A DNA stretch of 64,000 nt from CAYRFE01 sp964423645 [NCBI: uncultured bacterium] (GCA_964423645.1 CAYRFE010000006.1:1-64000), one strand, 5' to 3'; numbered from the stretch's first letter, positions 35,841 to 44,740 are shown. A program made the numbers and translations. Notes: generated from the sequence alone by a model not told the origin.

Positions 35841-36464
35841 TTATATAATCGACCGTTCTTTTCCGGAAATCAACCGCAGTATATTTTTCCGGTGTGTGAG
35901 ACATATCAGTATCGGCAGGAGACAAAAAATCAGTGTTCTCGGTAACGTGGCATTTGCGGGGTCTATAATTGAAAAAAGCAGGTAGGAAAGCGGTGCACCA
36001 AATGCAGCAGAAAGCGATGCAAGGCTGACTTTCCTTGTTAGTACCACTACAAGAGTAAAAACACCTAATCCTACCGGTAAAACCGGAGGAAAGAGGGCTA
36101 CCAGAAAACCAGCCCCTGTGGCAACGCCTTTACCGCCGCGAAAGCTGATCCAGGGTGGGAATACATGACCAAGCACAGCACAGACGCCTGTACCGGCTGC
36201 CAGTGGTTCTCTCTCATACATAATCCAATTTTCGGGGAAAAGATGTAGTACCGCAAGAACAGGAAGCAGACCCTTAAGAAAGTCGACTAACATGACGAAT
36301 ATGCCCCATTTCCATCCCAATTGTCGAAATGTATTGGTGGCGCCGGTCGAGCCGCTGCCAACCTTACGAATATCCGCACCTCGCGCTATACGGTACGCAA
36401 TCCAACCTGTGGGAAAGGAACCTATCAGAAAAGCGGAGGTCAAAATAACTGCGATAAGGATCAT
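35841..36464 (-). CDS. plsY: acyl-phosphate:glycerol-3-phosphate acyltransferase PlsY
   Basis: 207 residues with five or so membrane spans. The three PlsY motifs are visible: GSGSTGATN (36-44), then GHVFPPWISFRGGKGVAT in the second loop, and a positively charged C-terminus. It transfers an acyl group from acyl-phosphate to glycerol-3-phosphate, the first step of phospholipid synthesis. Its ATG overlaps the stop of the DUF1295 gene, and the FakA/FakB fusion starts 76 bases after its own stop. The pathway partner PlsX is not in the window. Confidence 0.95.
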   Translation of the reverse strand: MILIAVILTSAFLIGSFPTGWIAYRIARGADIRKVGSGSTGATNTFRQLGWKWGIFVMLVDFLKGLLPVLAVLHLFPENWIMYEREPLAAGTGVCAVLGHVFPPWISFRGGKGVATGAGFLVALFPPVLPVGLGVFTLVVVLTRKVSLASLSAAFGAPLSYLLFSIIDPANATLPRTLIFCLLPILICLTHRKNILRLISGKERSII

Positions 36465-37249
36465 TGTTTATGTGTTTTTCTTGGAAAGAAAGGTATCAAC
36501 AATGAGGTGGAGTGTTTCCATTGCAGGTAATCTGCGTTTGTTCCCCACTTTCTATCGGCCTCTTTTTCCAACAGCGGAATACCGCTTACAAAGAGCAGGA
36601 GCATAGTAATAAAAATAGGTCCGATAAAATAGAACCATTGAAAACCGTAAAAAACGGTTATTCCGGGCAATGCGATCGACCACCATACCAGCATTTCGCC
36701 GAAATAGTTGGGATGCCGTGAATATCTCCAAATACCTGATTCCATCCAGCGTCCTTTGCCGGAGGCTGTTTTTTTAAAAGCAAATTTCTGTGCATCGGCT
36801 ATTGTTTCAATTACTAGTCCGATAAGAAACAATAAGCCCGCGAGTATGAGAAGCCCTGTCGGGGGAGCGTTTTTACCATCGACTGTAATTAAACCATATA
36901 CCGGCAACATGACAACTGCGACCGTTATAGCTTGTAATATCCAGAAAGAACCGAATTTTATGACACTATTGCGTTTGTCGTCAAACCTGTGATCAACTTT
37001 AATCAGCAATATTCGGGTGAAAAGGTATGTTCCAAGACGTATTCCCCATAGAATTACGCCACATGCGATAAGGATTTGCCAAAGACTCAGATCGTGAGCG
37101 GTCAACAACAATGCTAATGATAATGTAATGAATGTCAGACTATAGGTGATATCGGTAAAGACATCGGTTTTCAGAATAGCGGCGAAAATAAAAAAAATAC
37201 CGTTTATGCCCAAGCTAATAAGAAATAAACTAATGACTGCCATAGCCAC
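36461..37249 (-). CDS. DUF1295 / steroid 5-alpha-reductase-like membrane protein
   Basis: 262 residues with about seven hydrophobic segments. The C-terminal signature GIWRYSRHPNYFGEML is the hallmark of DUF1295 and related isoprenylcysteine-methyltransferase/5-alpha-reductase-like proteins, where it binds a cofactor such as NADPH or SAM. The substrate is probably a lipid, consistent with its place as first gene of the plsY operon. GAGGTGG lies before the ATG at 37249. The stop overlaps the plsY start. Confidence 0.85.
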   Translation of the reverse strand: MAMAVISLFLISLGINGIFFIFAAILKTDVFTDITYSLTFITLSLALLLTAHDLSLWQILIACGVILWGIRLGTYLFTRILLIKVDHRFDDKRNSVIKFGSFWILQAITVAVVMLPVYGLITVDGKNAPPTGLLILAGLLFLIGLVIETIADAQKFAFKKTASGKGRWMESGIWRYSRHPNYFGEMLVWWSIALPGITVFYGFQWFYFIGPIFITMLLLFVSGIPLLEKEADRKWGTNADYLQWKHSTSLLIPFFPRKTHKQ

Positions 37250-37336
37250 CTCACTTCAAGAAGGTTGTAACGACACACTACAACGTGCCTCTAGCAGTAT
37301 ATCTGCTCAATCCATTATTTCAAGCAAAATTATGAA

Positions 37337-37525
37337 GAGCGACCTTTACAAAACTGTCATTTGTGAGCTTTGCAAAATTACTATTTTTTGATTTGTGCCC
37401 ACCCCGAACCCCTCCCACATCTCGGTACGATTGCTAGCGCAATCACTCGATGACCGTCGGGAGGGGCTTAAATTGTTATATAATGGGGACTTCGTCCCCA
37501 CACCCCTGTTTGGAAAATAAAGCAA
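37337..37525. repeat. modular hairpin element, copy F with a nested hairpin insert
   Basis: Two left-end sequences in tandem: CGACCTTTACAAAAC (about 37340-37354) and GAGCTTTGCAAAA (about 37365). The CCCCTCCC/GGGAGGGG arms (about 37410-37417 and 37458-37465) now enclose about 40 extra bases, including the perfect hairpin GATTGCTAGCGCAATC (about 37429-37444). TGGGGACTTCGTCCCCA follows. The right terminal repeat is not recognisable. Confidence 0.65.
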
Positions 37526-37578
37526 AATTGGAAATTATGAATTTGTTCTCACTGCCTGTGGTGGGGATTTTGGATGGA

Positions 37579-37598
37579 GGAACGGGCAAGACCGTTCC
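37579..37598. repeat. stand-alone hairpin
   Basis: GGAACGG-GCAAGA-CCGTTCC, seven-base perfect arms, just downstream (3') of the zinc-ribbon gene; could also terminate it. Confidence 0.55.
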
Positions 37599-37616
37599 TC
37601 ACGAGATCAGATACAG

Positions 37617-38069
37617 TTATTGCTGTGTACCGCAGTAGGGACACACTTTCCAATCGTGCTCGAGATGTTTACCGCAGTTCTTGCATGAGTATTGTGTGTT
37701 GCCGCAATAGGGGCATAACGTAAACTCATCTTGTAACGGTTTGCCGCATGCGGCGCAAAAACTTTTCTGCAGCGGTTTTTTTGCGCGAACAATGAAATAT
37801 ACGATAATACCGATAAAGTTCGGTGCAAACGTTGCGATAAATGCCCACATCCAATAATCCATGCCGCGTGATTTGGCATCTTTTGCGATAATGATCGGTA
37901 CAAGAATCATATACACAAAATGGAAAAACAAGCCAATGGACGCAATGATCATCCCGAATATCCTATTGTCGCCACTGCTATACAAGAAAACAGGGGTGAG
38001 TAATCCGATCACCAACAAATTGACCACTACCATACACAACCAGAAACAAATTTTAAATACCGTATTCAT
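37617..38069 (-). CDS. membrane protein with C-terminal double zinc ribbon
   Basis: 150 residues from ATG 38069, six bases after AGGAGGT; a longer frame to 38312 lacks a site. Three hydrophobic segments (about 5-28, 36-58 and 66-88) are followed by two zinc-ribbon units, CAACGKPL...CPYCG and CKNCGKHL...CPYCG, as in DZANK-type domains. The last gene of the ECF sigma operon (sigma, then 105-residue membrane protein, then this), overlapping its upstream neighbour by four bases. It may sense or transmit an envelope signal; that is inferred from position. Confidence 0.75.
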   Translation of the reverse strand: MNTVFKICFWLCMVVVNLLVIGLLTPVFLYSSGDNRIFGMIIASIGLFFHFVYMILVPIIIAKDAKSRGMDYWMWAFIATFAPNFIGIIVYFIVRAKKPLQKSFCAACGKPLQDEFTLCPYCGNTQYSCKNCGKHLEHDWKVCPYCGTQQ

Positions 38070-38383
38070 ACGGCACCTCCTTTTTTGTGATTTGTATCCT
38101 GACCAAGCGCATATGCGAGGGCTGTGCACAAACCCAAGAACATATACACACAATATATTGCACCGATGTATATAAACGGCAATTTTTGAATGAAATAGAT
38201 AAAAGTTGCAACAATTAAAAGAGAAGTTGCCACAGACATGACGCTTAAGGGGATAATAATAAGCGGGTATTTGGCGGTTGATTGTATCCGTGAGAGAGTG
38301 GTTGTCACACATGCAGAAGAGGGGGCAATGCTCTGCAGTTTATCTCGTTGTAAGAGTGTGTCGATATCAACTGTTTTTCTCAT
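38066..38383 (-). CDS. small membrane protein, putative anti-sigma-like partner
   Basis: 105 residues with a soluble N-terminus (about 1-35) and two hydrophobic segments (about 37-60 and 68-92). It overlaps the sigma-factor gene (17 bases) and the zinc-ribbon gene (four bases), so it is tightly coupled to both. Position and topology fit an anti-sigma factor, but there is no zinc-binding HxxxCxxC motif or other recognised anti-sigma domain, so the role is a guess. Confidence 0.6.
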   Translation of the reverse strand: MRKTVDIDTLLQRDKLQSIAPSSACVTTTLSRIQSTAKYPLIIIPLSVMSVATSLLIVATFIYFIQKLPFIYIGAIYCVYMFLGLCTALAYALGQDTNHKKGGAV

Positions 38384-38927
38384 AAAAGTCCTCCATATAT
38401 TTTTTTAGCATTTCTTTGGCTCTGTTGATGCGTGATTTGACGGTGCCTTGCGGAATATGCAGTACGTTTGCAATTTCTTCATATGAATAATCTTCGTAAT
38501 AACTGAGAACCAAAACGCCTCGCAGCAACGGTGAAAGACGGCGCATGCATTTTTGTAATGCATCCTTGTCGAGATCATCATCAGTTGAGTGATAAGTATC
38601 CGCCGCATTCTCATAATGATAATTGTACTGCTCATGTGTCGAGAATGACGTAAATACTGCAGATATACGATTGAGTACACGGCATCGGTCGCGAAATAAG
38701 TTGATACAGATCGTCTTTGCCCATGGCAGAAACTCACAATCGGATTTATGCTGGTCGATCTTTTCCATGATACGGATCCATGTTTCCTGAAACAGATCGT
38801 CCGCTTCTTCCTGTTTTCGAGTCAATCGGTAGCATAATGTATACAGCGGGGTTTTCCATCTGTGCACGAGTAATTCGATCGAATTTGTCGTGCTCCGGTT
38901 TTCGGTGGTTTCGCTATATTCCATCAT
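38367..38927 (-). CDS. ECF-type RNA polymerase sigma factor
   Basis: About 186 residues. Region 2 has TLCYRLTRKQEEADDLFQETWIRI (split: core-binding helix and -10 recognition) and region 4 ends SYYEDYSYEEIANVLHIPQGTVKSRINRAKEML, the -35-recognising helix-turn-helix. GAAAGG lies four bases before the ATG pair at 38927/38924. It is first in an operon with two membrane proteins. The regulon is unknown; the usual autoregulated promoter motif was not searched for reliably. Confidence 0.9.
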   Translation of the reverse strand: MMEYSETTENRSTTNSIELLVHRWKTPLYTLCYRLTRKQEEADDLFQETWIRIMEKIDQHKSDCEFLPWAKTICINLFRDRCRVLNRISAVFTSFSTHEQYNYHYENAADTYHSTDDDLDKDALQKCMRRLSPLLRGVLVLSYYEDYSYEEIANVLHIPQGTVKSRINRAKEMLKKYMEDFYEKNS

Positions 38928-38985
38928 TATGCCTTTCATATAGAGTATACGAAAAATCTGAGGGAAATGTTCGAAAAAATCTTGA

Positions 38986-39909
38986 TTAAAAAATCGACCG
39001 TTCAGTATAGGTCGTAAAAAGCTCCAATGCTTTCATGCCGCACACGGAGTTACCCGATTCATTCAATTCCGGTGACCAAACGGCGACCGACAGTTCTCCG
39101 GGCATGACCGCTACGATACCGCCGCCGACACCGCTTTTTCCGGGTAATCCCACAAGATAGGCAAAATCACCTACCGAATCGTATAATCCGCAGGTTTGCA
39201 TGATGGCGTTGATTCGTTTTGCGACTCGATAGTGCACAACCTGCTCTTTGGTTATCGGAGAAAAACCGCCATTTGCAAGATGCAAGAATGATCTGCTGAG
39301 ATCCCTGCAACTCATACGAAGTGCGCATTGTTGAAAATAAGTGTCTAAAACTTTATCGGGATCATTGTGAAGATTATTATAACTTTTCAAAAAGTTCGCT
39401 AATGCGGTGTTGCGATACCCGTGCTCACGTTCCGATTCAGCGACATTCATATCAATGTCAATATCCGCTCTGTCGGCCAATGTCCGCACAAAGTGTAACA
39501 GTTCTTTCAGGGCATTGTCGGATTCGTCCATGACTGCATCGGTCACGACAAGTGCACCTGCGTTTATGAAAGGATTACGCGGACGACCGTGTTCATATTC
39601 AAGTTGAACCAGTGAATTGAATCTATTGCCCGATGGTTCTTTTCCTAATCTATCCCAAAGTTTTTCGCCGTAGTGTTGTAAGGCAAGCGTAAGCATGAAT
39701 ACTTTCGAAATACTTTGCACAGAAAAAGGTTCATCTGCATCACCTATGACAAATTCATCACCGTGCACTGTGGTTACTGCAATGCCGAATTTTTTCGGGT
39801 CAACGGACGCAAGTGCGGGAATGTAGTCGGCGACGTTGCCTTTCCCGAAAAAAGGGCGAACCTCTTCTGATATTTGCGAAAGAATTTTTTTAAGATCTAT
39901 ATTTGTCAT
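38986..39909 (-). CDS. glsA: glutaminase
   Basis: 307 residues from ATG 39909, eight bases after AAGGAG (a longer frame to 39933 lacks a good site). Beta-lactamase-like fold of the GlsA type: catalytic SISK (Ser66, Lys69), NPFINAGAL and SREHGYRN-like SEREHGYRNTALA, then GLPGKSGVGGGI. It hydrolyses glutamine to glutamate and ammonia, in the cytosol. The length is normal for the short bacterial form. It is separated from the sigma operon by about 60 bases. Confidence 0.95.
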   Translation of the reverse strand: MTNIDLKKILSQISEEVRPFFGKGNVADYIPALASVDPKKFGIAVTTVHGDEFVIGDADEPFSVQSISKVFMLTLALQHYGEKLWDRLGKEPSGNRFNSLVQLEYEHGRPRNPFINAGALVVTDAVMDESDNALKELLHFVRTLADRADIDIDMNVAESEREHGYRNTALANFLKSYNNLHNDPDKVLDTYFQQCALRMSCRDLSRSFLHLANGGFSPITKEQVVHYRVAKRINAIMQTCGLYDSVGDFAYLVGLPGKSGVGGGIVAVMPGELSVAVWSPELNESGNSVCGMKALELFTTYTERSIF

Positions 39910-40173
39910 TGCATAATCTCCTTGAAAAAACACTACTCATAAAAAGGCAGAGCGTCAAGTTGGAAAATGCATTACTTTGTTTTTTCGTAGGAAGATTGTT
40001 TAAGTCATGTGATTGGTTTTTCACAGAACATCGGTATATTGTAAAAAGGGGAATTGTGATAGTTTCGCATTGCTTTAAGTATGTAAAAAATTAGCCTTTA
40101 TTAATTATAAATATTAAGATATATTTCTGTTAAGAGGAAATAAAAAAACAATTATGATGGGAGCGGAATTTTT

Positions 40174-41502
40174 ATGCAAAAAAAAGCAACAGTGATGATA
40201 ATTGTGGGTATTTTAATTTTTGGATATGTTTATCCAAATTCAGAGGAGTTAATTCTTGCAATTAATTCAAGAGATATTAATAAAACAGCATTATTTATTA
40301 ATAATGGGGCCGATGTGAATTCAAAAGATGAAAACGAAAATACATGTCTCATGTTATCAGTAGGCGAAAATGCGTCAATTGAGATTGTTAAAATGATTTT
40401 GATAAAAGGTGCGAAAGTAAATAGTAAAAATAAAAATGGGAACAATGCATTGATGATAGCAATATCTGCTGGAACCGCAAATGATATTGTAAAACTATTA
40501 TTAGAATTTGGTATTGATATCAATTATAAAAACAAGCATGGGGTTACTGCGCTTATGATTGCGTCGAACAATCACAATTGCGAGTTAGTTGAGTTGCTAA
40601 TTACAAAGGGAGCAAAAATAAATACTCAGACAAATAATGGTAACACAACCCTCATGTTTTCAGTTTTAAAGAGAGATAATGATATTGTTCAGTTGTTGAT
40701 TGAAAATGGAGCAGATATGAATCTGCGCGACAAAGATGGTGTTACTGCGCTTATGTATGCAATATTAAAAAATAATATAGAAGCAATCGATATGCTATTA
40801 AATCACAAATGCAATATCAATATTAAAGATAATGCAGGTGACACAGCCCTAATTTATGCCGCGAGAGAAGGTAGATTGGGAATAGTAAAATTGCTTATAG
40901 CAAAAAACGCACAACTTGATGATAAAAATCTATTAGGTAATACAGCGCTATTACTTGCGATTTTTAACCAGCATAGTGATTTAATCTACTTTCTGATAGA
41001 ACAAGGCGCAAATATTAATGCCAAAAATTATGATAATTTGACAGCCCTCATGTTATTATCATTACAAGGAGACGCTGAATATGTAAGAAATTTAATGACC
41101 GGTCATCTGCAGTTAGATGCAAAGACACCTATTGGGCGATCTTCACAAAATACTCTGACCTCTATTGAACGTTACAAAATTGCTACACTTTTGATTGAAA
41201 AAGGTGCTAAAGTTGACGCAAGATGTTATAGCGGCAATACAGCTCTTCTCTACGCAGCAGCATATGGGAATATTGAAATGGTTAATTTGTTTTTAGAAAA
41301 CGGTGCTAATATTAATACAAAAAACAAAAATGATTTTACCGCATTAATGGCTGCCGCGGCACTTGGTCATTTGGAAGTAGTGAAATTATTACTTGCAAAG
41401 GGTGCTGATAAAAATGCAAAGTTATTTGACGGTAAAAATGCTCTTCATTTTGCCAAGATTTACAACAAAAAGGATGTTTATGATTATCTATTAATGCATT
41501 GA
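40174..41502 (+). CDS. exported ankyrin-repeat protein
   Basis: 442 residues with a signal peptide (hydrophobic 8-22, ending near VYPN). At least eleven ankyrin repeats fill the rest, each with the G-T-A-L-(M/L) and (V/I)-K-L-L-(I/L)-x-x-G-A pattern (for example GVTALMIASNNHNCELVELLITKGA, split here). Such proteins bind other proteins; a periplasmic or secreted location would be unusual. The gene is much more A+T-rich than its neighbours, pointing to recent acquisition or relaxed selection. It is not obviously linked to the ankyrin-BRCT protein at 29104. Confidence 0.85.
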   Translation: MQKKATVMIIVGILIFGYVYPNSEELILAINSRDINKTALFINNGADVNSKDENENTCLMLSVGENASIEIVKMILIKGAKVNSKNKNGNNALMIAISAGTANDIVKLLLEFGIDINYKNKHGVTALMIASNNHNCELVELLITKGAKINTQTNNGNTTLMFSVLKRDNDIVQLLIENGADMNLRDKDGVTALMYAILKNNIEAIDMLLNHKCNINIKDNAGDTALIYAAREGRLGIVKLLIAKNAQLDDKNLLGNTALLLAIFNQHSDLIYFLIEQGANINAKNYDNLTALMLLSLQGDAEYVRNLMTGHLQLDAKTPIGRSSQNTLTSIERYKIATLLIEKGAKVDARCYSGNTALLYAAAYGNIEMVNLFLENGANINTKNKNDFTALMAAAALGHLEVVKLLLAKGADKNAKLFDGKNALHFAKIYNKKDVYDYLLMH

Positions 41503-41610
41503 TAATTTTTTGCGGATTATTACCAATTGACTATCTATATTCTTGAAAATATTCATTTTGCACTATATACTCTTCGTGAGGTTTTTACCACTTTAAGGAG
41601 GCATCAGAAT

Positions 41611-44439
41611 ATGCGTGCAATAAAACGTTTCGTTATGTTAATTAGCGTTATTTTGGTTATCATCGTTACCGCAGGTGCGCAATTCTCCTATTCAATGAAC
41701 AACAAGCGGAATCATCCTGAGCTGAAATGGCAGGTATATCATACCGAGAATTTTGGGATTGTTTACCACCAGGGATTGGAAACACTTGCGCCGATTACGG
41801 GCTCATGTGCAGAGCAAGTATATGAGGATTTGTCGATAAGTTTGAACATACGGTTCAAAGAACGCTATTTTATTTTTATCTCCGATATGGATGATATTTC
41901 AAACGGCGCAACGGTGCCGTTCGGGTATTTTTTTATATGGGTCAACCCTTCAGAATATCCTAAACACTTTACCGGCACCGACGGGTGGCTCAGAAAAGTG
42001 GTCGCACATGAAATGGTGCATGCGCTCCTCATGGAAAAGACAAAAGACTGGACTTCTGCAATTCTGCCGATATCACCGGGTATGATACCTCGCGATGTGC
42101 ATGAGGGTATGGCACAGCTTTATTCCGGTGAACCGTGGGGTACCATGCGTGGGGACAAATACATGACATTTGCGGTACGAGACGATAATTTCAGCGAGTC
42201 AGGTGCATTTATCGATAACGGCGGATTATTGTATGGGAAAGGGTTTTCGCGTATTCGTATGCTGAAAAGTCGTTTTACCGATGCTGAGATCGCCTCGATT
42301 TTTGAGCATAGAACCAAACTTAAAACTTTTTCTTTTGACACCGCATTTAAAGAAGTTGTCGGCGAGAGCTATTCCGATTTCAACAAACAATGGCTTAAAG
42401 ACATGAACGTTTACTACAATTGGCGCGAAGGGCTTGCCGAGCCGACAAGGACGTTGGGCGAACTCAAACGTGAAATAACGAGTGCGTTTATATTCAATAT
42501 GAAACGTATTCCTGCATCCGATGCATATGTATTCACCGCAATTCACACTATGGATGAGCCCGCAAAATCTTTATTCATACAATACGGGGATAATAAGCCG
42601 ATAAAAATTGCCGAAAGCGGTATTTTGGATAATTTTTCCGTAAATCGGAACGGGACCTCGGTTGCATTTGCACGAAACCATTATGCCGACAACGCATCGA
42701 TTGTCTCAGATGTTTATTTATATGACATTAAGTCAGGCAAAGAACGACAGCTTACCGATTCAGAGCGTGTTTCAGAACCGATTTTCATTGATACGAATAC
42801 CCTTGCAGTTGTTAAAAATGACGGCGCAGCGTCTAATCTCTATACGCTTTCGCTCGCTGATTTAAAACTGACCAAGCTCACTGCCTTTACCGAAGAGATG
42901 CGTATCTATGATCTCACGCTGTCAGGAGACGGAAAGACACTTTATGTAGCATATTTCAATGCAAAAAAACAGGCGTACGGATTAGGCATGTTTTCATTTG
43001 AAAGCGCTGAATGGATGTATTTGACAGAAGAAAAAACACCGGTTCGCAATCCGATTGTCACAAATGACGGAACCGCTCTGATCTATACATCACACGAACA
43101 CGATGTGCAGAATTTATTTGAATTTACTATTCAATCAGGTGAAAAACGCAGGATCACCAATCATACAGGAAGCATTTTGCCGGTAGCGTGGGATGATAGC
43201 GGAAAACTGTTATGTATAACACAACAGACCAGAGGAAAGAATGATATTATAACCGTGAATACAAACCGTGTGCCCGTGTTGTTTTCAGGAAGTATTAAAG
43301 CCGAATATTCGGATTGGCGGTTTGTGACACCTGATCATGAGGTAGTCTATGATCCTCAAAGAACGGTTCCGGGGAAAATTACGGGCAAGTATAATCCTTT
43401 CAAACATATGTTTAATATTGGAGTAGTGCCGATGCCCGGTTATGCGGATACTAAATTTATGCCGGGCGTATTGACGATGTGGTCGGATATGCTGTCACGT
43501 CATCAATTCTCAGCGACGTTGATCCCGAGCCTGAGCAATATTGCAGCGACACGTTATTCCGTGAGTTACACAAATCGCACATTACCTTTTACCACAGATG
43601 TGGCATTGAGCTCAACGGAAAGTGCGCTGACCTATGCCGACACAACATTGTTTGAACATCATACGAAGGCTTCGATCGAGTTTTCAATCCCCTATAATGC
43701 GGGGCGGTCGTTTTATTCCAATCACCTTTTCAGTGTCGGCTATATCTACGATGAGTATACCGTTTTGAATCGGAGTGATTTTTATGAAAATGACGCAATC
43801 GTTGCGGGAAACATGGGAGAACCTGATTCAGCTACCGAAGCGGGGTTGGTGTTTTCATGGAAGTATACATTCCTTCGCCCCCATCGGTATGCGCCCGCTG
43901 ATGCACATGGCTTGGAACTTACTTATATTATACAAGATGATATCTTCGGCTCAGACGGCTACAATCAGAGCGCATACGGCGAGTTGTACTATTTGATGCC
44001 GGTAGTGAATTCATCACTTTATTTTTACGGGTCTGCAATGCTTGAGGCGAAGCCTCCGGCAGAACAAAAACGTTTTGGTGTAAATGATCGGTTTTACTTC
44101 AATCCCGGGGTATTTTTTTCTGATGCGGGTAATCGCAAAATGTATGTTCGCGGAGGGAAACAATCAATAAACGGGTCTCGGCTTTTGTTCAATACGCTTG
44201 AATGGCGGATTCCGTTGTTGGGCGCGATCTCAGGACATGCATTTTTTGAATCTGCCGCCGCATGGGACGGAGATTTCCCGGGATGGGGAAAAGTCGAGCA
44301 AACTGCAGTATACGGACTTGAAGCGAATTATGTTCTTATGGGGCAATTTTATATCGGCGGCGGTATGGCATGGGATGCACGTCATCCCGGTGAAGAACCG
44401 AATGCATTTTGGGTGATTCGCAAGACGTTGCCGTTTTAA
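41611..44439 (+). CDS. exported HExxH zinc protease with beta-propeller and outer-membrane barrel
   Basis: 942 residues from ATG 41611 (AAGGAGG nine bases upstream). Signal peptide to about residue 23. Residues about 40-260: zinc peptidase core with HEMVH (His133-Glu134-His137) and a downstream Glu165 in VHEGMAQ. Residues about 290-640: TolB/PD40-like beta-propeller (repeats such as NGTSVAFARN, DGKTLYVAYF). Residues about 640-942: beta-barrel style strands ending in the aromatic IRKTLPF typical of outer-membrane proteins. It is a single-chain combination of protease, propeller and barrel. Its substrate is unknown. Confidence 0.7.
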   Translation: MRAIKRFVMLISVILVIIVTAGAQFSYSMNNKRNHPELKWQVYHTENFGIVYHQGLETLAPITGSCAEQVYEDLSISLNIRFKERYFIFISDMDDISNGATVPFGYFFIWVNPSEYPKHFTGTDGWLRKVVAHEMVHALLMEKTKDWTSAILPISPGMIPRDVHEGMAQLYSGEPWGTMRGDKYMTFAVRDDNFSESGAFIDNGGLLYGKGFSRIRMLKSRFTDAEIASIFEHRTKLKTFSFDTAFKEVVGESYSDFNKQWLKDMNVYYNWREGLAEPTRTLGELKREITSAFIFNMKRIPASDAYVFTAIHTMDEPAKSLFIQYGDNKPIKIAESGILDNFSVNRNGTSVAFARNHYADNASIVSDVYLYDIKSGKERQLTDSERVSEPIFIDTNTLAVVKNDGAASNLYTLSLADLKLTKLTAFTEEMRIYDLTLSGDGKTLYVAYFNAKKQAYGLGMFSFESAEWMYLTEEKTPVRNPIVTNDGTALIYTSHEHDVQNLFEFTIQSGEKRRITNHTGSILPVAWDDSGKLLCITQQTRGKNDIITVNTNRVPVLFSGSIKAEYSDWRFVTPDHEVVYDPQRTVPGKITGKYNPFKHMFNIGVVPMPGYADTKFMPGVLTMWSDMLSRHQFSATLIPSLSNIAATRYSVSYTNRTLPFTTDVALSSTESALTYADTTLFEHHTKASIEFSIPYNAGRSFYSNHLFSVGYIYDEYTVLNRSDFYENDAIVAGNMGEPDSATEAGLVFSWKYTFLRPHRYAPADAHGLELTYIIQDDIFGSDGYNQSAYGELYYLMPVVNSSLYFYGSAMLEAKPPAEQKRFGVNDRFYFNPGVFFSDAGNRKMYVRGGKQSINGSRLLFNTLEWRIPLLGAISGHAFFESAAAWDGDFPGWGKVEQTAVYGLEANYVLMGQFYIGGGMAWDARHPGEEPNAFWVIRKTLPF

Positions 44440-44456
44440 TCTCAATGGGTCAAATT

Positions 44457-44477
44457 CCCCGAAGCTTGCTTCGGCTT
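44457..44477 (+). terminator. small hairpin after the protease-barrel gene
   Basis: CCGAAG-CTTG-CTTCGG followed by a T-containing stretch, 18 bases after the stop; the T run is short. Confidence 0.5.
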
Positions 44478-44499
44478 TGTTATAATAGTTTTGTTATTA

Positions 44500-44652
44500 T
44501 AAGGGGCGTGGGGACGAAGTCGGGTGCATGGTATGCACCCGCTACATTGGGAATATTTGTCGGGGCAGAATATCTTCTGCCCGCCTCCCGATTTTCACGG
44601 GAGGGTTTTGGGTGGGCACAAAATCAAAAAAAGGTAGTTTCGCAAAGGTCTC
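44500..44652. repeat. modular hairpin element, copy G with exchanged modules
   Basis: GGGGACGAAGTC (about 44509-44521) is the half of the usual hairpin; it is followed by CGGGTGCAT-GGT-ATGCACCCG (44521-44541) and GGGCAGAA-TATC-TTCTGCCC (44563-44582). Then CCTCCCG-ATTTTCA-CGGGAGG, GGGTGGGCACA, and the right end TTTCGCAAAGGTCTC (44638-44652). It lies between two convergent genes. Confidence 0.7.
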
Positions 44653-44740
44653 AACCGGTATTTTTAATTGAGTTCACATTTAGTATTGCGACAATGTCTG
44701 AGAGCACTATTACATGATCTATACCATTCCAAGGGTATGT

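Noticed and set aside
37450-37638. Short frame running through hairpin element copy F, with relatives at 10460-10783 and 26112-26297
   Set aside because: All three translate the same repeat (GRGLNCYIMGTSSPHP-like peptides) without start signals; their similarity reflects the DNA repeat, not a protein family.
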